Made by a program: the position numbers and the translations under genes. From CAVZBW01 sp963773635 (lineage in GTDB: Bacteria; Actinomycetota; Acidimicrobiia; Acidimicrobiales; RAAP-2), in NCBI GenBank assembly GCA_963773635.1, contig CAVZBW010000005.1, forward strand, positions 3,145,094-3,209,093: a stretch of DNA of 64,000 nucleotides. Direction: 5' to 3'. The notes under the pieces were generated by a model, which did not search any database, was not told the DNA's origin, and worked only from the letters and a program-made list of their open reading frames with translations. Shown here one piece after another: positions 46,687 to 56,619 of this stretch (position 1 is the first letter of the stretch; each line of letters starts with the position of its first letter).

Positions 46687-48660
46687 ATGTCGGACGAGCG
46701 ACCAATTTCCTCTTCCCGGGTGTCCGCGACGGACGTGACGCGGCACTCCTTCGGAGTCGTGCGACGCGGCTACGACCCCCGGGAGGTCCGGTCCTACCTC
46801 GAGCTGGTGGGTCGGGAGCTCGCCGCCTGGGAGGAGCGGGAGCAGGACAACCGCCGGCAGCTCCAGGAGGCGAAGCACCGCGCCCAAAACCCCGTGTTGG
46901 ACGAGGCCACCATCACCCATGCGCTGGGCCAACAGACCGCTGCGATCCTGCGCAAGGCCCACGAGGAGGCGGCCCGCCTGGTGGCGGACGCCGAGCAGCG
47001 GGCCGTCACGCTGATGCGTGAGACGCAGCAGCGGGTGACCGAGACCACCGTGCAGGCCGAGGCGTCCGGGGCCGAGCGCGTCGCGGAGGCGGAGCTGGCG
47101 GCGGGCTCGGTGCGTCACCAGGCCGAGGAGGAAGCCCGGCGGATCGCCGACGCGGCACGCCAGGAGGGCGAGACGCTGATGGCGCGCGCCCGGGAGCACG
47201 GGCGTCTCATGGTCGAGGAGGCCCAAAACGCCCGCAAGCGCGTGCTCGGCGACATGACCCAGCGGAGGCGACTGGTGCACGTGCAGATCGAGCAGCTGCG
47301 GGCGGCGCGCGACGAGTTGGCCGCCGCGGTGATGTCGGTGCGCGACCGCTTCGACGAGATCACCGGGAAGCTGGCGACGGCCGAGGACGAGGCCCGTCAG
47401 GCCGCCGCCGCCGCCGGTCAGCGCATCGCGGCCGACGGTCCCGAGTACGAGATCGAGGTGACCGAGTCCTCCGACCTGCTCGTGCACGAGGTCTTGACCG
47501 GCGCGCACGCGGCGTCGGCCGAGGAGGCGGAAGTGGCGACCACGCCGGCTCCTTCGCCCGATGCCGTCGAGGCGGAGCAACCGGAGCCGGAGCACGCCGA
47601 GGCGAGCGAGCCGCCGACGATCCAGCAGCCGACGGTGCCGGAGCCCGGTCCGGGCGAGCCGGAGAGCCTCGATGCCACCGCGGTCGTGCCCGTGGTCGAG
47701 TCGGCGCCCGCCGGGAGCGAACCCGTCGAGGGTGGTGCGGGACACCCGGTGTCGGGCGAGGCACCGAGCGGCGAGGTCCAGGGGACGCCGGGCGAGGGCG
47801 GCGAGGAGGGCTCGACGCTCGACAACCGCTCGCTCGAGGAGCTCTTCGCGAGGATCCGGGCGAGCCAGAGCGAGGAGGGCACCGAAGACGGCGCCGAGGC
47901 TCACCTGCCCGGTGAGACCGACGGGGTCGCAGGGGACGAGGATGCCAAGGACGAGGATGCCGAGCTCGTTTCGGAGCGATCGGGCGAGGACGCGGCCTTG
48001 CTCGCCCGGCGGGAGGAGCTGCTGGATCCGGTCCAGGTGAAGCTCAGTCGGCGGCTCAAGCGGGCCTTGCAGGACGACCAGAACCGGATCCTCGATGAGC
48101 TGCGCAGCCGCTCGGGGAAGTGGTCCGACGACCTGCTCGGTACCGAGGCCGAGCACCTGGCGGCGTACTCCGGGGCCGCCCTCGGCTTGCTGCGGGAGGC
48201 CGCGGCGGCGGGCCGCCGGTTCCCCGAGGCGGCCGGACCCGGCGGGGGAAAGCGGACGCCGCCGCCCGAGTCCATGGTGCGGCCGGTGGCGGACGACCTC
48301 GCCGAGACGGTGGTCACCCTCCTGCGGCGCCGGCTCCCGGGAGGGGAGGAAGGTCCCACGGTCGACGAGCTCGACGACGCCTCGGATGCCGTCGGCGCGG
48401 CATTTCGAGAGTGGCGGGGCGCCAGGGTCGAGCGCCTCGTGGGCGACTATTCGGTACAGGCGTTCAGCCTGGGAATCCTCGACGCCGTCGGTTCCGGTGG
48501 CGAGGTGCGCTGGGTGGTGGGCGGCGACGGCGCGCCGTGCGCCGACTGCGACGACAACTCCCTTGCCGGTGGCCTCCCGGTGGGCGAGGACTTCCCGACG
48601 GGCCATCCCTGCCCGCCGGCCCACGCGGGGTGTCGCTGCCTGGTGGCGCCGTCCGGGTAG
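46687..48660 (+). CDS. DivIVA-domain coiled-coil protein with a phage-head-type cysteine tail
   Basis: 657 residues. Residues about 10-60 match a DivIVA N-terminal membrane-curvature domain (SFGVVRRGYDPREVRSYLELVGREL). A long coiled coil (to about 245) and an acidic Pro/Glu-rich spacer (to about 430) follow. The C-terminal third is a folded alpha-rich domain ending in CADCDDNSLAGGLPV and GHPCPPAHAGCRC, with Cys618, 621, 642, 649 and 651. This CxxC...PPxHxxCRC ending is typical of phage Mu gpF-like head-morphogenesis proteins. ATG 46687 is used. It probably acts at poles or septa. The role of the tail is unknown. Confidence 0.75.
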   Translation: MSDERPISSSRVSATDVTRHSFGVVRRGYDPREVRSYLELVGRELAAWEEREQDNRRQLQEAKHRAQNPVLDEATITHALGQQTAAILRKAHEEAARLVADAEQRAVTLMRETQQRVTETTVQAEASGAERVAEAELAAGSVRHQAEEEARRIADAARQEGETLMARAREHGRLMVEEAQNARKRVLGDMTQRRRLVHVQIEQLRAARDELAAAVMSVRDRFDEITGKLATAEDEARQAAAAAGQRIAADGPEYEIEVTESSDLLVHEVLTGAHAASAEEAEVATTPAPSPDAVEAEQPEPEHAEASEPPTIQQPTVPEPGPGEPESLDATAVVPVVESAPAGSEPVEGGAGHPVSGEAPSGEVQGTPGEGGEEGSTLDNRSLEELFARIRASQSEEGTEDGAEAHLPGETDGVAGDEDAKDEDAELVSERSGEDAALLARREELLDPVQVKLSRRLKRALQDDQNRILDELRSRSGKWSDDLLGTEAEHLAAYSGAALGLLREAAAAGRRFPEAAGPGGGKRTPPPESMVRPVADDLAETVVTLLRRRLPGGEEGPTVDELDDASDAVGAAFREWRGARVERLVGDYSVQAFSLGILDAVGSGGEVRWVVGGDGAPCADCDDNSLAGGLPVGEDFPTGHPCPPAHAGCRCLVAPSG

Positions 48661-48797
48661 GGCCGCCTGGCGTGGCGCTCGCCGGGCGCCCCGTCCGCCG
48701 AGCCCAGCCCGTCTCGCCGAAGAGCCAGGTGGCGCCAGCCGACTGCCGCGGTGGGGTGGGGTCCCTTGCTCTGCGGTCCCGCATAGGCTGACCGCCC

Positions 48798-51700
48798 GTG
48801 CGAGTCCCCGGAGACGTAGCCCCACGCTCCGTCCGCACGCGCCACCGGCGCCGCTGGTGGATCCTCGTCCTGGTCATCCTCGTCGTGATCCTGCTCGCGT
48901 CCCTGCGGACGCTGGCCACGGTGTACACGGATGCCCTCTGGTTCGACTCGATCGACCAGCACGCCGTCTGGGTTCGCCTCCTCGAGGTCAAGGTGGGCTT
49001 GTTCGCCAGCTTCGGGGCGATCTTCTTCGTCCTGGCGTGGGTCAACCTCGTGGTCGCCGACCGCCTGTCGGTGGCCTCGGCCTCGACCCGTCCGATCCCG
49101 AGGACGAGCTGGTCCGCCGTTACCAGCGCGCCGTGCGCCCCTACGCCGGCTGGGTCTACTGGATCCTGGCACTGGCCATGGCGCTCGTGGCGGCGACCGG
49201 CAGCATCGGCGAATGGCAGAACTGGATCCTGTTCACCCACAGCGTCGCCTTCGGCGTGACGGATCCGCAGTTCCACCGGGACGTCGGGTTCTTCGTCTTC
49301 AAGCTGCCCTTCGTCTCCTTTGTGATCGACTGGGCGCTGATCTCGCTCGCAGTGGTCACGGTGGTCGTGGCCGTCTTCCACTACCTCAACGGCGGGATCC
49401 GGCCCCAGAACCGGACCCAGCGCGTCCGCCCCGCGGTCAAGGCGCACCTCTCCGTGCTGCTCGCGCTGATCGCCATCGTCAAGGCGGCCGGGTACGTCGT
49501 CGCCACCTTCCAGCTGGACGTCTCCAACAACGGCTACGTCGAGGGTGCCGGCTACACCGACGTCCACGCACGGCTGCCGGCCCTCGAGGTCCTCTTCTGG
49601 GTGTCGCTGGCGGCGGCGGCCATCCTCTTGTTCAACATCCGCCGGCAGGGATGGACCCTCCCGGTGCTCGCGGTCGGGGTCTGGGCCTTCGTCGCCCTCG
49701 TGATCGGCGTCATCTACCCGGCGGTCCTCCAGGCGGTGCGGGTCAACCCCGCGCAGAGTGCGCAGGAGCGGCCGTATATCTCGCGCAACATCGACGCCAC
49801 CCGTACCGCCTACGACATCGGTCCGGACAACCTGACCACGACCAAGTACACCGGGAACACGCCCATCACCGTGCCCACCTTGGAGACCAACTTCCCGACG
49901 CTCAAGAGCATCCGCCTCTGGGATCCCGAGATCGCGGTGCCGACCGTGCAAAAGCAGCAGAACAAGCAGACCTACTACCAGATTCCCACCCTCGACACGG
50001 ACCGCTACGACATCGGCAACACGCTCACGCCGGCCATGGTCGGGGTCCGCCAGGTCGACTCCTCCAACCTGCCCGCGGCCTCCCAGACCTGGGTCAACAC
50101 CCACCTCGTCTACACCCACGGCGAGGGCATGGTCACCGCGCCCTCCAACCAGGTCAACGGCTCGGGCCTGCCCAACTACGGCATCGGCGGGGTGCCCCCG
50201 ACCTCGACGGGCGGCTGGCCCAAGATCACCCAGCCCGGCGTCTACTTCGGCCTCGACCAGCAGGGCTGGGTGGTGGCCGACACCAAGTCGCCCGAGATCG
50301 ACTACCAGACCACCAACGGCAGCAACGCGACCAGCCACTACTCGGGGTCCGGCGGTGTCCAGCTGACCTCGTTCCTCAAGCGGGCGGCCTTCGCGATCCG
50401 GCTGGCCGACTTCAACCTGCTGGTCTCGAGCCAGATCACCTCCGACTCCCGGATCATGTTCGTCCGGGACATCAAGGCCATGGCGCAGAAGGCGGCGCCG
50501 TTCCTCACCTACGACAACGACCCCTACCCGGTCCTCGTCAACGGTCACGTCGATTGGGTGCTCAACGCCTACACGACCACCAGCGAGTACCCCTATTCGG
50601 AGAACGCCAACTCGTTTGAGGTGCCGTCGGGATCCAGCCTCGGGGGAGGCACCAACTACGTCCGCAATTCGGTCGCCGTCGTCGTCAACTCCTACTCGGG
50701 CAAGATGACGTTCTACGCCCTGGACACGACGGACCCGATCCTGCGCTCCTACGAGGCGAGCTTCCCGTCGATGTTCGTGTCCAAGTCGCAGATGCCGGCG
50801 ACGTTGCTCGCGCACCTGCGGTTCCCGCCGGACCTCTTCTCCCTGCAGACCGCCGTGTACGGTCGGTACCGGATCACGAACCCCAGCACCTTTTACGGCT
50901 ACACGGACTCGTGGAGCATCTCGCCGACGGCGGGGGTGGGGTCGCCGTCCCAGGCGCTGCAGGTGGTGCGCGAGCGCAACGCGCAGGGCCAGCTGGTCAC
51001 GGGCCCGGTCGAGCGGATGTCGCCGCTCTACCAGGTCCAACAGCTGCCCGGGAGCTCCCAGCTGACCTTCGCCGCGACCGAGGCCTACGTGCCGACCTCC
51101 CCCAACGACTCGATACAGACCCTCTCGGGGTTCGTCGTCGCGAGCTCCGACTCCGCCACCTACGGGAAGCTGAGCGTGTACCGGGTGCAGAGCCAGAGCA
51201 TCAACGGACCCGCGCTGGTCGACTCGGACATCCAGGCCAACTCCAAGGTGTCGGGCCAGATCACCCTGCTCAACCAGAACGGGTCGACCGTGCTCTTTGG
51301 CAACGTGCTCATGGTCCCCATCGACCAGTCCATGCTGTACGTCCGGCCGGTCTACGTGACGTCCAACCGCAACCCCTTCCCGGTGCTCCAATTCGTCATC
51401 GCCGACTTCAACTCCAACATCTCGATGCAGCCGACGCTCGATGCCGCCCTCTCCGACGTGCTCGGGGTACAGGTGTCGGGCACCGCGGGGTCGGGCTCGT
51501 CGAGCTCGACGTCCAAGGGCACCGGCAGTTCCGGCCTCAGCAACTCGGAACTCGAGCAGGTCCGCAGCTTCCTCGCCACGGCGAGCCACGACTACCAGCA
51601 GGCGCAGACTGACCTGAAGAACGGGGACCTCGGGACGTACGAGCAGGACATCAAGAACATGAACCTTGCGCTCCAAGGCGCGCAAACCATCCTCGGCCAG

Positions 51701-51958
51701 GGTGGCTCGTCCTCCGGCGCGTCGCCGAGCGGGGTGAGCTCTTCCACCTCGACGACCGCCCCACCGTCCACCTCGACGACGGCACCGGCCACGTCGACGA
51801 CGGCGCCGGCTGCGTCGAGCACGGCGCAGAGTGCCAGCTCGGCCTCGAGCTCGGCGACCCCTTCCGCCGAGCCACTCGGCACGGCGACCACCACGGCGGG
51901 ATCGACCTCGACCACCGCCGCCCCCGCGGCGAAGCCCGCAACCTCCTCCAAGCTCTAG
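48798..51958 (+). CDS. UPF0182 family large membrane protein (one frame break)
   Basis: About 1,050 residues. GTG 48798 starts RRRWWILVLVILVVILLASLRTLATVYTD cut here by description: several helices (about seven in the first 320 residues), then a large extracytoplasmic domain containing RPYISRNIDATRTAYDI and LVYTHGEGMV, both diagnostic for UPF0182. The tail is Ser/Thr/Ala-rich. Between NLVVADRLS (frame of 48798) and DELVRRYQRAVRPYAG the frame changes near 49,080-49,100, consistent with one missing base. Function unknown; the family is widespread in actinobacteria and cyanobacteria. Confidence 0.88.
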
Positions 51959-52115
51959 GCGTCCCGGGTGCCCCGAGGGTGTCCCTGCCTGGCCATGACC
52001 AGCGTCTTGGTGGAATCATTTCTTCGGTGGCCGGGCACCGAGTGCGTGACTGGCGGAGCAGGTTTTGGTGGTCGTCGGATTCGGCCGGCGACCTGCGGGA
52101 GAAGGAGCGAAGTCG

Positions 52116-52418
52116 ATGGGCCTGATGGACAAGGTGAAGAGCCAGGCTGCGGTGGCGACGGCGGCGGCCAAGGAGGCAGCGCAAAAGGGCCAGGCGAAGC
52201 TCGACGACATCCAGTCCAAGCGTGCCGCCGACGCCATCCTGCGGGATCTCGGTGCGACGCTCTACGCGGAGAAGACCGGGCGCCAGACGTCGGCGACGGC
52301 GATGGATCAGGAGCGCCTCATCACGGCGCTGCAGCACCACGAGGAGTTGCACGGTCCCATCTCGCTGGTGCTCGAGTCGCCGGCGGCCACCATGACGGAC
52401 GGCCCTCAGGCCTCTTGA
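52116..52418 (+). CDS. Small alanine-rich helical protein
   Basis: 100 residues from ATG 52116, preceded by GAAGGAGCG. The first 40 residues are an Ala/Lys amphipathic helix (AAVATAAAKEAAQKGQAK); LRDLGATLYAEKTGR and ERLITALQHHEELHG follow. It resembles small cytosolic actinobacterial proteins of unknown function often found near tRNA genes. It lies 52 bases before the initiator tRNA. Confidence 0.65.
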   Translation: MGLMDKVKSQAAVATAAAKEAAQKGQAKLDDIQSKRAADAILRDLGATLYAEKTGRQTSATAMDQERLITALQHHEELHGPISLVLESPAATMTDGPQAS

Positions 52419-52470
52419 CCTGCCCCGTTGGATGGCCGGCGCCTCGGGAGGATAGACTGCGATGGAACGG

Positions 52471-52547
<77 letters not shown>

Positions 52548-52565
52548 ACGAAAGTGCAGGTCAGG

Positions 52566-52591
52566 GCCGGTCCGAAAGGACCGGCTCTTCT
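52566..52591 (+). terminator. Rho-independent terminator after the initiator tRNA
   Basis: An 8-bp stem GCCGGTCC/GGACCGGC with a GAAA loop followed by TCTTCT. It ends transcription of the tRNA 20 bases after its CCA. Confidence 0.8.
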
Positions 52592-52650
52592 GCTGTCCGG
52601 ACGAGCCATCCCACGGCGATCCCTACAACCGGGCTAGGCTATGGTCGCTC

Positions 52651-53850
52651 GTGCGTGGGACGAAGCGCAAGCGCGGGAGGGTGTCTGGGAGCTGCGGGTC
52701 TACCTCGGGCAAGGACCCCGTCACCGGCAAGTACCGCGCAGATCTCCAAGACCTTCCATGGCGGCGCCCGGCGGCCGACGACGCGCTCCGGGACCTCGTC
52801 GACAAGCAGGCGCCGCGCAGCGCCGACGGCTTCGGGGCCACCTTCGGCCAGCTCCTCGACCGGTGGCTCGAGGAGTGCGAGCGGCTGGACCTCTCGCCGA
52901 CGACGCTGCGCACCTACCGGTCGCAGATCGAGCAGACGATCCGGCCCGCGCTCGGGCAAGGTGGCGCTCACCCGACTGACCGCCAAGCATCTCGACGACC
53001 TCTACGGGGCGATGAAGGACGAGGGCCAGTCGCCGAAGACGATCCGCAACCACCACGCCATCATCTCGTCGGCGCTGCACCAGGCCGTCCGGTGGGGATG
53101 GGTGCGGACGAACGTCGCCGAGAAGGCGAAGCCGCCCCGGGTGTCGCCAGCGCCGGGTCAAGGCCCCGTCCGTCGAGGTCGTCCGGAGCCGTCATCGAGG
53201 CGGCCGAGGAGCGCGACCCGCGACTGGCTCCTCTGCTCATGCTGGCGGCGCTCACCGGCATGCGACGCGGCGAGCTGTGCGCCCTGCGGTGGACGGACGT
53301 CGACCTCGAACGACGGGGAGCTGGAGGTGTCCCGGTCGGTGGTCGTCGTGCCGGGCGGGCTCGCCGAGAAGGCGCACCAAGACGGACCGGGCTCGCCGAC
53401 GTCGCGCTCGACGAGGTCGGCGTGGCGCTCCTCATCCGCCACCGGGCACAGGTGGACGAGTGGGCGCGCGCAGGCTGAGGTCGATCGTCGCCGACGATGC
53501 CTTCGTCTTCTCGCCGCTACGTCGACGGCTCGACGCCGTTCCGTCCCGACAACGTGACCGGGTTCTTCATCCGGGTCCGCGACGGCCTCGGCCTGCAACG
53601 ACGTCCGCCTGCACGACCTCCGCCACTTCACCGCCACCCAGCTCATCGGAGCCGGCGTCGACGTGCGTACCGTCGCCGGGCGGCTCGGCCACTCCGACCC
53701 GTCCCTGACGCTCCGCGTCTACAGCCACGCCATCGAGGAGCGACCGGGCGGCGGCCGAGATCATGGGCCGCGTGCTCGAGCCCAGACCAGCAGTAGCCAG
53801 TTGGAAGCTGCGCAAAGGAAGACGGCGAGACGGACACCTCGCCCCAAGTG
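52651..53850 (+). pseudogene. int: Tyrosine-type site-specific integrase, frame broken many times
   Basis: Read across frames the product is a complete phage-type integrase. The arm-binding start is KRGRVSGSCGSTSGKDPVTG; the core-binding part includes LTAKHLDDLYGAMKDEG and SALHQAVRWGWVRTNVAEKA. The catalytic domain includes LTGMRRGELCALRW (first Arg), LHDLRHFTATQL (His-x-x-Arg), GRLGHSDPSLTLRVYSH (His and the nucleophile Tyr). The frame changes about eight times in 1.2 kb, near 52955, 53165, 53312, 53390, 53480, 53515, 53597 and 53755. Every catalytic residue is kept, so sequencing indels are as likely as decay. Its place right after the tRNA fits an enzyme that integrates into that gene. Confidence 0.8.
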
Positions 53851-54209
53851 AACGGTCGACCTACGCTCGCGCATCCGCTTCGAGGTCGAGTCCATGCACC
53901 TCCGAAGAAAATCTTGCGACGGACGTCACCGTTGTCGGTCCGGTGTACTGGGCAGACCACGCCGTCGAACTGAGCGCCTTCCTCCACGCTGCAAAGCCAG
54001 GGACCAAGGCGTTGTTGCTGACCCGAGTGGAAATCCGTCGGCGCTCATGGCCACGGTCTTTGACCCGGCGTACTGGGCCGACCAACCACACGAGCTTGCC
54101 GACGCGATGCGTCGTGGCTCGGAGGGTCTCCCAGGTGCGCCCGTTCCAGCGGTGCCCAAACGGGACCAGCTCACGTCGGGCACGGCGACGAACGCAGGAC
54201 CGGCTGACA
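53851..54209 (+). other. Unassigned stretch with coding-like fragments
   Basis: About 360 bases between the integrase and the excisionase-like gene. Short pieces such as VVGPVYWADHAVELSAFLHAA and VFDPAYWADQPHELADAMRRG look like two related motifs (PxYWAD...EL) in different frames, so a small broken gene may lie here. I cannot assign a family. Confidence 0.35.
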
Positions 54210-54431
54210 ATGTCCGTGGAGGAAGCGGCAGCCGCGCTGGGAATCGGCCCGCGCCTCACGTACGAAGCCGTGCAGCGGGGCGAGATCCCGAGCATCCACA
54301 TCGGTCGCCGGATCCTCGTCCCGCGATCCGGCTTCGCGAGGATGCTCAGGACTCTGCTGGGGAACCAACGGCCGACGGTTGACCCTGACGCCAACGACAC
54401 GCGACGGGGACCGTCGGGCCGATGGCCTTAG
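54210..54431 (+). CDS. Excisionase-like helix-turn-helix protein
   Basis: 73 residues from ATG 54210. It has MSVEEAAAALGIGPRLTYEAVQRGEIPSIHIGRRILVPRSGFARML, quoted here in pieces: SVEEAAAALGIG is the first helix pair, YEAVQRGEIPSIHIG the recognition and wing, RRILVPRSGF the strand. This is the MerR-like HTH of Xis/excisionase proteins that direct element excision. It lies between two recombinase genes and meets the second one tail to tail. Confidence 0.75.
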   Translation: MSVEEAAAALGIGPRLTYEAVQRGEIPSIHIGRRILVPRSGFARMLRTLLGNQRPTVDPDANDTRRGPSGRWP

Positions 54432-55361
54432 TTCCGTGACCCCAACGCTCGATCATCGCCTCGTACGCGTCACCCTTGTTCAGATGGGTGTCAGTGCCGC
54501 CGGAGATCACCTCCACCGACGCCCCCGCGATGATGGACAGTTGGATCGGGTTCATCCCGTTGCGCAGCATTTCGGTCATCCACGAATGCCGCAACAGGTG
54601 GGGATAGACCCGCTTGTTGATCCCAGCCGGTGTCACTGCATCCTTCACCACTTGATACACGCCGATATCAGTGAGCGCCGGTGTAGACCCGTTCGGTCCT
54701 CGCCGGAGCGCCAGGAAGATCCGTCTGAGTCACGCTCGTCGGGCGGCTCGTCCATGAGTCGGTCCAGGCGTGCGGAGCGGGGCGGCAACGGCACGTCCCG
54801 AATCCGACCTCGCTTCCCGGGACACGCGGTGCGCCTGACGGCCGGACCGGACGATGTCATCGGCCTGGAGCTGCGTCAGCTCGTCGAGCCGTAGCCCGCA
54901 GTCCGCCAAAGATCCGGATGATCAGCTTGTCTCGTTCGCTGAACATGACCGCTCCATGCGCTCGATCTCCGCCGCGGCTCAGGACGTCCCGCAGGGGCTT
55001 CGTAGCGGCGGGGGAGCTGCGGGCCGGCCCGGACGTCCTCGCCGTCCCGGCCGGCCCAGGTCAGCAGCTGCCGCACCGGCCGGAGGAAGGAGTGAACCGA
55101 GTACTTCGACATCGGTTGCCGTAGCGGTTGCTGCCGCGAAGCAGCGACGTAGTGAACCGATCGAAGGCCCGACCGTCGAGCTCGTCCAGCCGGTGATCTC
55201 CTCGGTGTCACACCACCGGAGGAAAACGGCACCGGAGTGCGTCAGCGTACTGCTCGTCGGTCCGGGGTGACAGCCCCCGTCCCGGCAGCTCACAGGTAGT
55301 CGTCGATGAGAAGGTCGAGTGGGGACGCCTGCCCTCGGTCGGGAAGATCTGTAAGGGCCAT
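54428..55361 (-). pseudogene. Second tyrosine recombinase, frame broken and lacking the catalytic tyrosine
   Basis: Reading the minus strand across frames gives an XerC/D-like protein. N-terminal pieces are ALTDLPDR, LIDDYL, LPGRGLSPRTDEQYADALR and FLRWCDTEEITG; then SVHSFLRPVRQLLTWAGR, FSERDKLIIRIF, DCGLRLDELTQLQADDI (first Arg), and VYPHLLRHSWMTEMLRNGM (His-x-x-Arg). After IAGASVEVIS the expected Tyr-x-His-Leu appears as TDTHLNKGDAYEAMI, with no tyrosine. A frame shift near 54445 would end it as ALGSRN at TAA 54428-54430. At least five frame breaks are needed. Confidence 0.65.
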
Positions 55362-55530
55362 GATGCGGCCCTCGGTGAACACTTTGATGCGATCAGCATG
55401 GGTGGCGACCCCTCGAATCTATTCCACTGGAACGACAGCTCGGGTCGAAAGGTGGTTTCTTTTCCACAACTTTTCCGATACCCGTCAGAAGTCGACCGGA
55501 ATCCCAAATGTGCATAAGGGGTTTCCAGTG

Positions 55531-55575
55531 TGGCTGGGGAGGAAGGATTCGAACCTTCGAATGGCGGATCCAAAG
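55531..55575 (-). other. Detached 3' part of a tRNA-Gln gene (probable attachment-site copy)
   Basis: On the minus strand this reads from the anticodon loop CTTTGGA (TTG anticodon) through GGTTCGAATCC of the T arm to an acceptor half CTCCCCA, discriminator G and CCA. No 5' half (a TGGGGAG start) lies in the preceding 90 bases. Such 3' tRNA pieces are left as att copies when elements recombine in tRNA genes. Confidence 0.65.
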
Positions 55576-55791
55576 TCGTTGTCCTTATCAGCACCTCCAA
55601 GAATCTCCGCCACCGAGTTGGACCTGTGATGGCTGACCCCGAAAGACCCCGGTACTGCAACGGTTGACTTCCGGCGAAGTACTTTGGTCAGCCGTTGCAA
55701 CTATGCCAAAAGCGCCTGTGTTTACACGCTTTCAGCGCTTCTTGCGACGACGGGTCTCGGTCTGTTTTGGATGTCCGGTGCCAGCCTGGGC

Positions 55792-56397
55792 TCATCTGCC
55801 GATGGCAAGGGCGAGGAGGGTATTGACCGCAGTCTCGAACGGACGGGTACTCCGTTGTACCTGGGCGAGTAGAAGTCCTCCTTCGAGCGTGGCGAGCAGA
55901 GTGGTGGCGAGGTCGTCCGGGTCGATGCCGGACGGGAGTTTCCCGTCGGCATGAAGGGATCTCAGTCCATCGGCGATGGCGGCTGCCCACTGATCGAATC
56001 CTGCCGCGATGAGCGCTCGGGCCTCGGGGTCACTCTCGGCGAGTTGACCAACGAGCGAGCCAAGTGCGCAGCCCCCCTTTGCTTTGGTGCGCTTCGCTGC
56101 GGTGATCACCATCTTCCGCCAAGCTTCGACTCCGTTCGCGCTGCTGAGCGCGTGCCGATTGCGATTGACGATGGCGTCGGCTTGGTAGTCGATGACCGCC
56201 TGCACGAGCTCGTTCTTGTCGGGGAAGTAGTGGTACATCTGAGAGCCGCTGACTTCCGCCGCCACCTTGACGTCTTCCAAGGTGGTGCCCGCCACCCCGC
56301 GCTCATGGATCAGGGCGGCGGCCTCCTCCACTATTCGCGCCCGGGTGCGTGCTCCCTTGGGGGTGAGCTTCGGCCGGTCACTCGTCTCGTTGACCAT
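55792..56397 (-). CDS. TetR-family repressor
   Basis: 201 residues, unbroken. The HTH domain is near the N-terminus: RTRARIVEEAAALIHERGVAGT, then DVKVAAEVSGSQMYHYFPDKNEL, the usual TetR recognition helix followed by YHYFPDK. The C-terminal part (about 75-200) is a ligand-binding helical bundle of the type that controls dehydrogenases or efflux. It is divergent from a short-chain dehydrogenase gene, with two matching palindromes between them, so it probably represses both. Confidence 0.92.
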   Translation of the reverse strand: MVNETSDRPKLTPKGARTRARIVEEAAALIHERGVAGTTLEDVKVAAEVSGSQMYHYFPDKNELVQAVIDYQADAIVNRNRHALSSANGVEAWRKMVITAAKRTKAKGGCALGSLVGQLAESDPEARALIAAGFDQWAAAIADGLRSLHADGKLPSGIDPDDLATTLLATLEGGLLLAQVQRSTRPFETAVNTLLALAIGR

Positions 56398-56418
56398 GCA
56401 CCAACGTTAGCAGGATTT

Positions 56419-56434
56419 TGGGTTTGACAACCCA
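56419..56434. promoter_or_regulatory. TetR operator 1 (palindrome)
   Basis: TGGGTTTGACAACCCA: six-base arms TGGGTT/AACCCA around a 4-base centre, 22 bases upstream of the tetR start. It shares both arms with the second site. Confidence 0.65.
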
Positions 56435-56450
56435 GTCGGAGCCGTCAGAG

Positions 56451-56466
56451 TGGGTTGCGCAACCCA
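56451..56466. promoter_or_regulatory. TetR operator 2 (perfect palindrome)
   Basis: TGGGTTGCGCAACCCA, a perfect 16-bp palindrome 32 bp centre to centre from operator 1, about three helical turns, so bound dimers would lie on the same face of the DNA. Confidence 0.7.
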
Positions 56467-56492
56467 TTTGGAGCGAGAGGACGACACATCGC

Positions 56493-56580
56493 ATGACTGA
56501 CCTAAGGGCAAGACAGCTCTGGTAACGGGCTCGACGAGCGGCATCGCCAGGCGACGGCCGAAGCACTCGCCGCCCACGGT
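56493..56580 (+). pseudogene. N-terminal remnant of a short-chain dehydrogenase
   Basis: ATG 56493 starts MTDL. With one frame change near 56505 it reads GKTALVTGSTSGI, and with another near 56550 QATAEALAAHG, the standard first beta-alpha of a short-chain dehydrogenase. It then joins, in the frame of the next gene, to EYWYSDEHTPGKTVLITGANAGIG, a second NAD-binding start. The rest of the first enzyme is missing. Confidence 0.55.
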
Positions 56581-56619
56581 GAGTACTGGTATTCGGATGA
56601 GCACACTCCAGGAAAGACC

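Noticed and set aside
53861..54400. A 179-codon minus-strand frame
   Set aside because: It is antisense to the excisionase-like gene, which has a clear HTH on the plus strand. The minus frame has no recognisable motif.
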